DNA from: a virus
Length of the DNA stretch: 28,509 nt
IMG/VR virus record: IMGVR_UViG_3300022602_000318
Coordinates: 1 to 28,509 of that record
Reading direction: 5' to 3' (one strand)
Shown one piece after another: positions 1 through 8,233 of the stretch; within the stretch, counting starts at the first letter, position 1, and each line of letters opens with the position of its first letter. The position numbers and the translations under genes were made by a program. The notes under the pieces were generated by a model, which saw only the letters and a program-made list of their open reading frames with translations, was not told where the DNA came from and ran no database searches.

Positions 1-2
1 AT

Positions 3-3000
3 GACTGGTTTGATACAACTAAGTTGCCAGATATTGTTAATAATGTTATGGGTAACTATAACACGATTTTAGCAATTGCTCAAAAATCAGGTGTTGTTGG
101 TGAGAATGGTATGGGAACAGTTTGGGGTGCATGGCAAACTGTTTGGACTGGACAACCAGTCGTTCAACCTGGATCACTAGTAACATTAAATCAAAGTAAT
201 TCATCAGCTGCTACTTTAAATGCTCTTGGTGGTAACTGGCACTCAGCTGGTAACTGGAGTTTACGTACTCTTACATATGAAACAACTGCCACACAGATAA
301 ATCAGGTAAGTACTGGAATTCAAACAAGCATTCAAAGCACAACTGATTACCAAACTGTTGGCACTAATATTGTTTCTACTGCTGTTATTCCTTATATCCG
401 CTCAAGAAATGTTCTTGTTCAGGTTATTGGTTTAAAACCACAAACTAGAATTTACCCATATTTTGATGGTGTCTCTGTTGATGCATATTGCACACCATCT
501 ACTAATATGGTTTACACATTAGCCTCTGGTTCTTTTGATGACTCAACTAATGCGGGTGCATTAGGTTCTGTTGCTGCTCGTCAAATAGCTGGTGATCCAG
601 CTGTTTGTTTAAATTCTGGTGATGTTATCAAAGGTGCTATTAGTAACGCAACTGCAGTTATTATTAACAAATATACTGATTATACAACTAATGCCCTTCA
701 CTTAGAATTAGCAAATGTTATTGGAACATTCCAAACTAATGAAACAATCACTGGTTCTATTTCTAACGCAGTTGGTGCGGTAGTTTCTGTTACTACCCCA
801 TCAAATACAAATCTAGTAACTAATAAACTTGGTCAATTAAACTTCCTGTTTGATATTCCAAATAATTCTTCATTAAGTTTCCGTACTGGTTCTCGTATAT
901 TTACTTTGTTAGATACTAATACATTTACTGGTCAATTTACAACTAAAGCAACTGGAACATACACTGCTTCTGGAACTTTACAGACTGAACAAACAACAAT
1001 TAATGCTGTACAAAATGCAACTGTTGTTTCTGAGCAAGTTACTCAAAATCAAACCATCTACTCAACTGGAACTAAAGTTGTATCAGATACTGGTTGGTAT
1101 GACCCACTTGCTGAATCGTTCTATATTTCTTCTCCAGGTGGAGCATTCTTAACATCAATTGATATTTACTTTGCTTCTAAAGATCAGAATGTTCCTGTTA
1201 CATTACAATTACGTAACATGGTTAATGGAACTCCTGGTTCTTTAATTCTACCTTTCTCTGAAGTAACATTAAATCCAGATCAAGTTAACATCTCTTCAAA
1301 TGATGTTATTATTAAAGATGGTTCTTCTTGGCCAACTTTTGACACTGCAACGAGATTCACATTCCCAACTCCTGTCTATGTTCAGGATGCTACTGAATAT
1401 TGTTTCGTGTTAAAATCTGATTCCAATGGATATAATGTCTGGGTATCAAATATTGGTGACATAATTCCAGGAACTGACACTGTTATTACTGATCAACCAT
1501 ACGCTGGTGTTATGTTCTTATCTCAGAACGCATCAACTTGGACACCTGATCAGAATCGCGATATTAAATTTACTATCAATCGTGCTGTGTTTAATACAAG
1601 CGTTGTTGGTAATGTTGAATTTACTAATGATGTTGTTCCTTATGACAATTTAGAAAAGAACCCATTCCAAACTAACGTAGGATCTAATACTGTTCGTGTT
1701 TGGCATTATAACCATGGTATGCCAGTTGGTTCAACAGTTACTATTGATGCTTCTCAATTAGATCAAGATATTACTGGAACAATCACAACATCTGCGACTT
1801 CAGCAACTGTTACTGGTACTGGTACTGCATTTACTACGCAATTGGTTGTTGGTTCTTGTCTATATGATGATAACATGACTCTAATTGGTCAAGTAGCTTC
1901 TATTGCAAGTAATACATCATTAACATTAACTGGTAACGCATCAGAAGCATTAACTGGTTACCAACCAGTATACATCAATCCAATTAATGGTATTCCTGCT
2001 TCTCAAATTGTTGGAAATCATACTATTTCCAATGTTTTGCATGATGCTTATACTATTACTACAAGTTCTACAGCGACTGTTGCTGGGTATCAGGGTGGTT
2101 CTGGTTGGAGAGCAACTAAGAACATTCAGTTCGATGTTATCAATCCAACTGTTCAGATTCAAACATTCCCACAATGTACAACTAACTTCTCAGCTAAGAC
2201 TACTAGTGGTAAATCAGTAAATGGTGGAGAAACTCCTTACATTACTAACAGCGTGTTTACACCTTGTTTGAATGGTAGCAATAATACATATTTTGCTCCA
2301 CAGATGATTGCTTCTCAAGTAAACGAAACTACTAATTTGAGTGGTAATAAATCATTAACATTCTCTGCTACAATGAGCACAACTGTTGATTCTGTATCAC
2401 CTGTTATTGATACTACTCGCGCAAGTTTAATTTGCGTATCTAATGCAATCAATCAACCAACTGAATCTAATACTGATCTAGCTGCTCTTGATATTATTGC
2501 TGCATTTAGTGGTTCGACTGGTGCGTTTACTTTAACTGGCAATACCATTACGTCAACTAACTATGCGGTTCGTGCTGCTCTTGCAACTATTACTCCTGGA
2601 AGTTATATTACAATTACTAATGCAACTAATATCGCCAACGATATTACTGTCATGGTAACTGGTTACACTGATACAAGTCCAGGATTATTTGCTTCTACTT
2701 CTACTGGCACTGGCACTCTAACAGTAAACGGCACATTTACTACTGAGTCTACTTCACCAGCAACTGTTTCTCTTCGTCAATTATTCGTTGATGAAACTGG
2801 ACCTACTGGAAGTTCTGTTATAAGTAAGTATGTAACTCAACCAATTAAATTGGCTGCGGCTTCTACTTACACTAAGGTATTAATTTCTGCGAATATTCCT
2901 GTTGGTGCTGCTGCTCAGGTATATTATAAGACTTGTTTAGGTGACTCTAACCAATTAAAAACTGAAGATTATGTATTGATGACTCCAGACGCAAACATCC

Positions 3001-3158
3001 CATATGTGCAAGCTGGAGACCCAAGTTTCCATGATATTTCTTATACTGTTTCAAATGGTGCTCCATACGATACAATTTTGGTTAAAATATCAATGACATC
3101 TTCTTCTAGTTCTTTAGTTCCACTTGTTAAAGATTTTAGAGTAATTTCTTGTGCATAA
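3..3158 (+). CDS. Large virion structural protein (baseplate/fibre-type), 5' end truncated by window
   Basis: The reading frame is open from base 3 and runs into the window edge, so the true start lies upstream. The residues before the first possible start (TTG at 24) read DWFDTTKL and look like normal coding sequence. About 1050 residues are visible, rich in Thr, Ser, Asn and Val, with predicted beta structure and no membrane segment. Near residue 357 (counted from base 24) is GWYDPLAESF, followed by a GGAFLTSIDIYFASKD-type stretch. I know this combination from large virion proteins of T4-like marine phages. Two small beta modules are visible: a GDVIKGAISNATAVI / NETITGSISNA unit near bases 610-795 and a GTGTAFTTQLVVGS unit near 1800-1960. 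Position ahead of fibre genes in a late operon supports a baseplate or fibre role. The exact role is unknown. Confidence 0.75.
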   Translation, partial: DWFDTTKLPDIVNNVMGNYNTILAIAQKSGVVGENGMGTVWGAWQTVWTGQPVVQPGSLVTLNQSNSSAATLNALGGNWHSAGNWSLRTLTYETTATQINQVSTGIQTSIQSTTDYQTVGTNIVSTAVIPYIRSRNVLVQVIGLKPQTRIYPYFDGVSVDAYCTPSTNMVYTLASGSFDDSTNAGALGSVAARQIAGDPAVCLNSGDVIKGAISNATAVIINKYTDYTTNALHLELANVIGTFQTNETITGSISNAVGAVVSVTTPSNTNLVTNKLGQLNFLFDIPNNSSLSFRTGSRIFTLLDTNTFTGQFTTKATGTYTASGTLQTEQTTINAVQNATVVSEQVTQNQTIYSTGTKVVSDTGWYDPLAESFYISSPGGAFLTSIDIYFASKDQNVPVTLQLRNMVNGTPGSLILPFSEVTLNPDQVNISSNDVIIKDGSSWPTFDTATRFTFPTPVYVQDATEYCFVLKSDSNGYNVWVSNIGDIIPGTDTVITDQPYAGVMFLSQNASTWTPDQNRDIKFTINRAVFNTSVVGNVEFTNDVVPYDNLEKNPFQTNVGSNTVRVWHYNHGMPVGSTVTIDASQLDQDITGTITTSATSATVTGTGTAFTTQLVVGSCLYDDNMTLIGQVASIASNTSLTLTGNASEALTGYQPVYINPINGIPASQIVGNHTISNVLHDAYTITTSSTATVAGYQGGSGWRATKNIQFDVINPTVQIQTFPQCTTNFSAKTTSGKSVNGGETPYITNSVFTPCLNGSNNTYFAPQMIASQVNETTNLSGNKSLTFSATMSTTVDSVSPVIDTTRASLICVSNAINQPTESNTDLAALDIIAAFSGSTGAFTLTGNTITSTNYAVRAALATITPGSYITITNATNIANDITVMVTGYTDTSPGLFASTSTGTGTLTVNGTFTTESTSPATVSLRQLFVDETGPTGSSVISKYVTQPIKLAAASTYTKVLISANIPVGAAAQVYYKTCLGDSNQLKTEDYVLMTPDANIPYVQAGDPSFHDISYTVSNGAPYDTILVKISMTSSSSSLVPLVKDFRVISCA

Positions 3159-3396
3159 TGCGAAATATTTAAAAGTCCAGGGTTATGAGGGTCTCGTAAG
3201 AGACACCTCTACTGGAGCTATTATAAATACAAATAGAACAGAATTAGATAATTACCTCCGCCAAAAGGAGATAGTTGAACAAAGGGATCTTCAGATTTCT
3301 AAGAATACTGAAGACATAAATAATATAAAGAATGATCTTCACGAAATTAAATCGTTGATTTATCAACTTTTGAACACTACTAAGGGTAACAAATGA
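3151..3396 (+). CDS. Small virion-cluster protein with C-terminal coiled coil
   Basis: This 81-residue protein starts with GTG and overlaps the 3' end of the upstream gene by 8 bases. The ATG at 3158 is out of frame and stops after four codons, so GTG is the best start. The N-terminal part contains VQGYEGLVRDTSTGAIINTN, a pattern I associate with small hypothetical proteins in tail clusters of T4-like marine phages. Residues about 45-75 form a heptad-like stretch (IVEQRDLQISKNTEDINNIK and onward) that predicts a coiled coil, which would suit an oligomerising partner or chaperone of the next gene. It ends in an ATGA overlap with the following fibre gene, so the two are probably translationally coupled. 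The function is unknown. Confidence 0.65.
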   Translation: MHNAKYLKVQGYEGLVRDTSTGAIINTNRTELDNYLRQKEIVEQRDLQISKNTEDINNIKNDLHEIKSLIYQLLNTTKGNK

Positions 3397-4613
3397 CAAC
3401 ATATACAGTAGGCGCACCAACTTTAGTTTTAAGAGGCTCTAAGGGAAGCCCTCTTTTAAACTCTGAAGTTGATGCCAACTTTACAAATTTAAGCAATGCA
3501 GTACAAACTTCACTATTGGCAAGCACTTATACTGCAGCAGATGTTCTTGCAAAATTAAACTCTGTAACTGCATATAACCAATCTTCTGGTTTAAATGCAG
3601 ATACAATGACTTGGAATGGTGGTAATAGGGTTGCTGGAAGTGCGCAGGTAAATAATACGATTGTTGCTCGTGATGGTAACGGTGCTTTTACTGCAACAAC
3701 TATTAACGCTACTACTTTTAATGGCACTTTTGCTGGTACTGCTGCGATTACTGGTGGTACTATTACCCTTGGTACTCCACTTGCTATTACTTCTGGTGGT
3801 ACTGGCGCAGCCAATGCTGCCTCTGCTAGAACAAACTTAGGTCTAGCAATCGGAACAAACGTAGAAGCATGGAGCGCAAACTTAGATGCATTATCTGGCG
3901 TAACTTCTGCTGCTGATACATTAGCATATTTTACTGGTTCAGGAACTGCCTCTACTACTTCATTACCTTCATACGGTAGAAGTTTGATTGGATCTTCAAG
4001 TTCTTCTGCTGCTCAAGCAACCCTTGGATTAACTATTGGTTCTCAAGTTCAGGCATATTCATCTAACCTTGCGGCTCTTTCTGGTACAGGTACTGGTATT
4101 CAAGTTATTACAGGTACTGGTACTGCAGCGGCAAGAACAATTACTTCAGATGGTAGTATTACAATCACTAATGCCAATGGCGCTGGTGGTAATATTAACC
4201 TTGCTGTTACTTCTTATGTTTCTTCCGTACAAGGTCAAACTGGAGCTGTTACTGTTTCAGTTCCTGTTACTGCTGTTCAGGGTCAAACTGGTTCAGTAAC
4301 TGTTACTAATATTTCTGGTTCTGCTGGCTACGCTTCTAATGCTGGTTACGCTTCTAATTCTGGTGGCGGTTGGCCAGGAGCTTTATCTCAATTCCATAAC
4401 AACTTAGGTAACTATGGTGGATGGGTTCCTCATGGTAACAAAGGTATGGGGCAACGAGCTTCTACTTGGACTAGCGCTGCTGGTGCATACAACCACAATC
4501 ACCAACCTGGAGGTCACCACGCATTTAATTGTCATAATAATATGCATATTGATACTGGACAAGGTTTAGATGCATATCACCACTTTATTAACTGCAGAAA
4601 TTGTAACTGCTAA
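3393..4613 (+). CDS. Tail-fibre-like protein with His/Cys-rich C-terminal tip
   Basis: This 406-residue protein overlaps the preceding gene by ATGA and has an AAGGG ribosome site at 3382. The N-terminus (LVLRGSKGSPLLNSEVDANF) is typical of phage fibre proteins that attach to a baseplate. The middle is low-complexity Gly/Thr/Ala/Ser repeat sequence. It includes SGGTGAANAASARTNLGLAIG and a second TNLGL-like unit (AQATLGLTIGSQVQAYSSNL), both common in trimeric fibre shafts. The last 40 residues are very different: His at 368, 370, 375, 376, 381, 385, 396 and 397, and Cys at 380, 401, 404 and 406. In T4 the gp37 fibre tip binds iron through HxH motifs, so metal binding at this tip is plausible but unproven. 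It is likely a host-contact fibre. No gp38-type adhesin or assembly chaperone is recognised beside it. Confidence 0.75.
   Translation: MTTYTVGAPTLVLRGSKGSPLLNSEVDANFTNLSNAVQTSLLASTYTAADVLAKLNSVTAYNQSSGLNADTMTWNGGNRVAGSAQVNNTIVARDGNGAFTATTINATTFNGTFAGTAAITGGTITLGTPLAITSGGTGAANAASARTNLGLAIGTNVEAWSANLDALSGVTSAADTLAYFTGSGTASTTSLPSYGRSLIGSSSSSAAQATLGLTIGSQVQAYSSNLAALSGTGTGIQVITGTGTAAARTITSDGSITITNANGAGGNINLAVTSYVSSVQGQTGAVTVSVPVTAVQGQTGSVTVTNISGSAGYASNAGYASNSGGGWPGALSQFHNNLGNYGGWVPHGNKGMGQRASTWTSAAGAYNHNHQPGGHHAFNCHNNMHIDTGQGLDAYHHFINCRNCNC
4485..4613 (+). other. His/Cys-rich C-terminal tip of the fibre protein
   Basis: This encodes residues 365-406 of the fibre, with eight His and four Cys in 39 residues, including HNH at 368-370, HH pairs at 375 and 396, and a terminal CRNCNC. 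The rest of the protein has almost none of these residues. The pattern suggests a metal-binding or disulfide-locked tip. A substrate site for a modifying enzyme is another possibility. Confidence 0.5.
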
Positions 4614-4625
4614 AGGTAAACAAAA

Positions 4626-5588
4626 ATGTCAATAAAATATGTAACTTCTCTTGTTGATGCAAAGAGACTAGCACGTCATGGATTTGTGAGTAAGCAATGG
4701 GAACAGAGTTTTCTTGATGCTGGTTTTTTAGCAGCCCAAGAACTTCTACCAATAAATCAAAGATCTATTGTTGACAATAAGTCAGTCTCAGAAAATGTCA
4801 ATTTTGAATATAAATTTGATTATCCAAATATTTCTGATCAAACAACAATTAGAGTAACATTTACAAACACAACAGAAAATAAAGTTGCATTTACGTTTGT
4901 TCTAGAATTTACTCCTACTTTGTTGAGCACATTTACTTCTCAAACTGTATATGTTTTAAAACCAGAATATTACATAAATTTAGACGGAAATATAACAAAT
5001 AGTTTTGGTGTGCAACTGCCAGGAGCTCCTATTTCTGAAGAAGTGAATGATTCTGACTTTATAAATTTTTCTAATTATACACTTACAGATAAAGTTGAAC
5101 GCAAACATTTTACTAGCCCACATATAATAAAAATTTTTTCAACAAAAGATAATCCTACTTTACAAGATTTAATTTTTATTGTATATAAACCAGTGGCACC
5201 TGGAACAAATGTACAACATAGTCCTTTAGATCCAAGTATTGACACAAGTAAATGGGGGACACATTCTATTACTGTAACTGGAACTGCAGTTGATGAAAAT
5301 TCTCATATAAAAGACATTTCTATTCTAAAAGATTTGTTATTTCCAATTACAACTACATCTACTACATCAAATGGTTTAATAACAGTAACTGTAAATACTG
5401 ATCCTAGCATTTCTGAAGTTTATTTAATTTCTAAAGTTGGATTTATTGCTAAAAACGTAGTCACATTAACTAATGGAACTGGATCTTTTAACATCTCAAC
5501 TACTGGTTTAGTTACTGGCGATCAAGTTAATATTAAAATCGGATATAAATATTGGAGTAACGTAACTACGTTCACACAAACTATCTAA
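4626..5588 (+). CDS. Unknown 320-residue beta-rich protein of the virion/accessory cluster
   Basis: It starts at ATG 4626 behind an AAAGG site that overlaps the stop of the fibre gene. I do not recognise a family. Residues 1-45 look helical (VDAKRLARHGFVSKQWEQSF). From about residue 60 onward the sequence alternates Thr/Val/Ile/Asn strands, with a C-terminal segment near 245-320 resembling an Ig-like or fibre beta domain (LTNGTGSFNISTTGLVTGDQ). There is no signal peptide, membrane helix or cysteine. Codon use is more AT-rich than in the neighbouring fibre gene. Its 3' end contains an exact TATAAATA late-promoter octamer at 5544 that would serve the next gene. It could be a virion accessory protein, or a partner or substrate of the radical SAM enzyme encoded 20 bases downstream. 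Confidence 0.6.
   Translation: MSIKYVTSLVDAKRLARHGFVSKQWEQSFLDAGFLAAQELLPINQRSIVDNKSVSENVNFEYKFDYPNISDQTTIRVTFTNTTENKVAFTFVLEFTPTLLSTFTSQTVYVLKPEYYINLDGNITNSFGVQLPGAPISEEVNDSDFINFSNYTLTDKVERKHFTSPHIIKIFSTKDNPTLQDLIFIVYKPVAPGTNVQHSPLDPSIDTSKWGTHSITVTGTAVDENSHIKDISILKDLLFPITTTSTTSNGLITVTVNTDPSISEVYLISKVGFIAKNVVTLTNGTGSFNISTTGLVTGDQVNIKIGYKYWSNVTTFTQTI
5544..5551 (+). promoter_or_regulatory. T4-type late promoter candidate for the radical SAM gene
   Basis: An exact TATAAATA, the T4 late promoter consensus, ends 57 bases before the radical SAM start codon. It lies inside the end of the upstream coding sequence, so it could be chance in AT-rich DNA. Confidence 0.4.
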
Positions 5589-5608
5589 TTTAATTAACTT
5601 GGAATGAT

Positions 5609-7000
5609 ATGGCGAAATTTGTTATAACTGTAAAACACCCTGAAAAAGATGAACTTCGAAAAGTAGTATATGATAGTTCCGTTAGCACCTTAATTTGGGA
5701 AAACGGAACTCCTGTATTACAAGATGTTAAAGTACAAGAAGATGTACAACAACCAGCCAAAATCCAACATGGAAAGAAAGACCTAAAGACTGTAAAAATA
5801 CAGTTGGGTCTTTCATGCAATTTTGAATGTGATTATTGCAATCAAAGATTCGTCCCACATGCTGATCAAACAAACCCAGACGACGTTCAACCATTTGTTG
5901 ATAATATGCACAATTGGTTCGAAGGTGGAAAAGATGGTCTTGGTTCAGGAACTAAAATTGAATTTTGGGGTGGGGAGCCACTAGTTTATTGGAAAACATT
6001 AAAACCACTGGCAGAAGCACTGCGAGTAAAATATCCAAAAGCGATTTTCGGAATTATTACTAATGGTAGTTTACTCGATTCTGAGAAAAACGAATGGCTA
6101 GAAAATTTAGGATTTGGAGTTTCAGTTTCTCATGATGGTCCAGGTCAATTTGTTCGTGGTCCAGATCCATTAACTGATGCACAATCTAAAGCAGGAATTA
6201 TAGATTTATACAAACGTCTGGCTCCAAAAGGTAGAATGACGTTTAATTCTATGATAAACTCTAAGAATATTAGTCGCGCAGATATCGAAGAATATTTTGT
6301 GAATTTTGTTAAAGATAATATTGGCGAAGAGTATCTAAACTATTTAATCATAGGGGAAGGTGGATTCGTTGATGCTTATGATGAAGGTGGTCTTGCTAAC
6401 TCGTTGTTAGATGGCGAAGAAGATGTTAAATATAGAAACCTTGCCCTAAACGAAATACGACTCGGTAAAGTTAAAAGGTTTTCTATAATTGAAGACAAAT
6501 ACAAAGATTTTATAGTATCTTTAATGAATGGAACAAGAATTGAATCTGTTCCACAAAAATGTGGTATGGATAAATCCGATGATATCGCACTTGATTTAAA
6601 TGGAAATGTTCTTACATGCCAAAACGTAAGTGCAGTTTCTGTTAATCCAGCTGGTGTTTCTCATCATATTGGACATGTATCTGATTTGTCTGCTGTTGAA
6701 TTAAAAACATCTACTCACTGGAGCGACAGAGAAGAATGTCCAAAATGCCCAGTCGTTCATATATGTAAAGGTGCTTGTATGTTTTTATCTGGGGATCTAT
6801 GGGAAGCATCATGCAATAATGCATTTAGCGATAATATCCTTATTTTCACTTTGGCAATTGAAGAAGCCACAGGTGGATGGATTCCTGGATATATCGATGG
6901 TCCATTAAGAGAAGACAGAAAAGATGTGTACTGGTGGGTAAATGGTAAGCCAGAAAACACCAGAAAAGCGAAAAAAATTATTCCAATTATGGCGGTGTAA
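5609..7000 (+). CDS. Radical SAM/SPASM protein (peptide- or protein-maturase type)
   Basis: This is a 463-residue enzyme. C70, C74 and C77 form the CxxxCxxC radical SAM cluster (LSCNFECDYCNQRF), and FWGGEP at 119-124 is the GGE SAM-binding motif. The C-terminal SPASM domain is complete: C318, NGNVLTC ending at C337, then C377-x2-C380-x5-C386-x3-C390, and C402. This predicts two auxiliary 4Fe-4S clusters. Members of this family (anSME, QhpD, PqqE, RiPP maturases) mostly modify peptides or proteins, though some act on small molecules. Residues 1-57 precede the barrel and may bind a substrate. No key residue is missing. It starts at ATG 5609 after GGA, 20 bases behind an unknown gene, and is followed 1 base later by a 92-residue protein. 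The final 40 residues (Trp-rich, then basic) are of unknown function. The family is certain; the substrate is unknown. Confidence 0.92.
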   Translation: MAKFVITVKHPEKDELRKVVYDSSVSTLIWENGTPVLQDVKVQEDVQQPAKIQHGKKDLKTVKIQLGLSCNFECDYCNQRFVPHADQTNPDDVQPFVDNMHNWFEGGKDGLGSGTKIEFWGGEPLVYWKTLKPLAEALRVKYPKAIFGIITNGSLLDSEKNEWLENLGFGVSVSHDGPGQFVRGPDPLTDAQSKAGIIDLYKRLAPKGRMTFNSMINSKNISRADIEEYFVNFVKDNIGEEYLNYLIIGEGGFVDAYDEGGLANSLLDGEEDVKYRNLALNEIRLGKVKRFSIIEDKYKDFIVSLMNGTRIESVPQKCGMDKSDDIALDLNGNVLTCQNVSAVSVNPAGVSHHIGHVSDLSAVELKTSTHWSDREECPKCPVVHICKGACMFLSGDLWEASCNNAFSDNILIFTLAIEEATGGWIPGYIDGPLREDRKDVYWWVNGKPENTRKAKKIIPIMAV

Positions 7001-7001
7001 T

Positions 7002-7280
7002 ATGAGTTTTATAAATGGATTTTTAGTAGAAATAAACCAGTTTCCAAGATTTGAGGATTTGTATACAATAAAAGATTACTTCTTTTACGACTCAAATACG
7101 AAAGAATATGGCTACAGGGATACAGTTATCCCAAAAGAGCAGATTATAAATAATGAATTGATGACAGAAGAAATTCTTGCAAATCTTATAAATAATAAGA
7201 TACCTGTTATGAAACGAATTATTGACATAAATAAACAAGAAGAGACATGGGTTTTTAACCTTAAAGAGGAACAAAAATGA
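7002..7280 (+). CDS. Unknown 92-residue protein between the radical SAM and TRAP genes
   Basis: I take ATG 7002 as the start: it is 1 base after the upstream stop and gives MSFINGFLVEINQF. An in-frame longer reading would begin inside the radical SAM gene. The stop overlaps the next start as ATGA. The protein has no cysteine, signal peptide or membrane helix. It is rich in Asn, Ile, Lys, Glu and aromatic residues and ends in ETWVFNLKEEQK. It is clearly more AT-rich than the TRAP gene that follows. Tight coupling on both sides suggests a shared task with its neighbours, for example a substrate, a recognition/carrier protein or an adaptor. No RRE/PqqD fold is recognisable by eye, and function cannot be assigned. 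Confidence 0.6.
   Translation: MSFINGFLVEINQFPRFEDLYTIKDYFFYDSNTKEYGYRDTVIPKEQIINNELMTEEILANLINNKIPVMKRIIDINKQEETWVFNLKEEQK
7145..7233 (+). promoter_or_regulatory. Cluster of three NATAAATA late-promoter-like octamers ahead of the TRAP gene
   Basis: TATAAATA occurs at 7145-7152 and again at 7197-7204, and CATAAATA at 7226-7233, all on the coding strand within the 92-residue gene. The last two end 73 and 44 bases before the TRAP start. The local sequence is very AT-rich, so some or all may be chance. Confidence 0.3.
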
Positions 7281-8224
7281 CAACTAAGCATGTAAAATGG
7301 GTTATTGCCCACGAACCAATCGGTTTGTTTTTGAAAGTAGCAGAGAGATTTGCTCAGGAAGTTAATGAAAAAACTAATGGTGCATTTGACATCGAAGTTC
7401 TTTCCTTAACAGATTATACAAACAAATACAATGGTGGTCAAAAGATTACTAAAGATGCACTAATGAAGTTGGTTGATACTGGCGCAATTGAAATGAGCCA
7501 CATCTATACAACTTGGTTAGCAGATTATAACAAAGATCTGCATGCTCTAGATCTACCTTTCTTATTCCGCGATCATGCTCATGCTGATGCAGTTTTAGAA
7601 GGACAGGTTGGTTTAGATCTATTGGCTGGTGTTGCTGCACATTCTAACACCCACGCTATGTCTTTCACTTACTCTGGTGGCTACCGTGTTGTTCCAGCTA
7701 ACTTCAAAGCTGACACTGTAGAAGCATGGCAAGGTCGTACTGTTCGTACCAGCCGTTCTCCAGTTGCTGTTGAAACCTTCAAGTTGCTTGGTGCTGAACC
7801 AAAAGAACACATCGCTTTAGAAGAAATGAACGCAGCTGCTGATGCTGGTTTGATTGAAGCTGGTGAATCTACTTATGTTCGTGTTTTCCCATTGGATCAA
7901 CACAAGAGTTTCAAAGTTGTTAACGATACAGCGCACAGTTTGTTCTTGACTTCTATCATTGTTAACCAAGACTTCTTTAATCAGTTCGATGCTGAAACTC
8001 AAGAGATCTTATCTACTGCTGCATTTAATGCTGCTCGTCAAGAACGTCGCGAGTCTGTTGCTGATATTCCAAACATCTTGGCTCAATGTGAAGCTGAGGG
8101 TGTTGAAGTTGTTAAGATGACTGCTGAACAAGAAGCACGTTTCAAAGAAGTTACTGCTCCAGTTTACGCTAAGTTTGCTGACTACTTCACTCCAGGTCTA
8201 GTTGAGAAAATTCAACTACATTAA
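7277..8224 (+). CDS. TRAP transporter substrate-binding protein, DctP family, lacking a signal peptide
   Basis: This 315-residue protein matches the mature part of DctP-type periplasmic binding proteins nearly end to end. KWVIAHEP (7-14) is the first strand. ALDLPFLFRDHAHADAVLEG (90-109) is the family's DLPFLF block. WQGRTVRTSRSPVAVETF (151-168) holds R157, matching the arginine that binds the substrate carboxylate. NAAADAGLIEAGESTY (185-200) corresponds to the second lobe motif. The normal N-terminal signal peptide is absent: the protein begins MTTKHVKWVIAHEP, so it should stay in the cytoplasm or enter the virion. No TRAP membrane (DctQ/DctM) genes are present. Codon use is less AT-rich than its neighbours, with many AAC, TTC, CGT and GGT codons, as in the sheath gene. 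The AGAGG site at 7265 is strong. The family is near certain; the role in a phage is unknown. Confidence 0.9.
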   Translation: MTTKHVKWVIAHEPIGLFLKVAERFAQEVNEKTNGAFDIEVLSLTDYTNKYNGGQKITKDALMKLVDTGAIEMSHIYTTWLADYNKDLHALDLPFLFRDHAHADAVLEGQVGLDLLAGVAAHSNTHAMSFTYSGGYRVVPANFKADTVEAWQGRTVRTSRSPVAVETFKLLGAEPKEHIALEEMNAAADAGLIEAGESTYVRVFPLDQHKSFKVVNDTAHSLFLTSIIVNQDFFNQFDAETQEILSTAAFNAARQERRESVADIPNILAQCEAEGVEVVKMTAEQEARFKEVTAPVYAKFADYFTPGLVEKIQLH

Positions 8225-8233
8225 TTTTAATAG

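Noticed and set aside
3222-3322. TATAAATA at 3222 and CATAAATA at 3315 as late promoters for the fibre gene
   Set aside because: Both lie inside an AT-rich coding sequence, the first 163 bases from the next start; the chance rate of this octamer in such DNA is high. Kept only as a possibility.
4036-4299. A Leu-rich 87-residue frame that looks like a membrane protein within the fibre gene
   Set aside because: It is a frame-shifted reading of Gly/Thr repeat codons, which always gives Leu/Val-rich false proteins.
6942-7001. A longer N-terminus for the 92-residue protein, starting inside the radical SAM gene
   Set aside because: It would overlap 59 bases of a conserved gene, and ATG 7002 directly after the stop fits the coupling seen elsewhere in the window.
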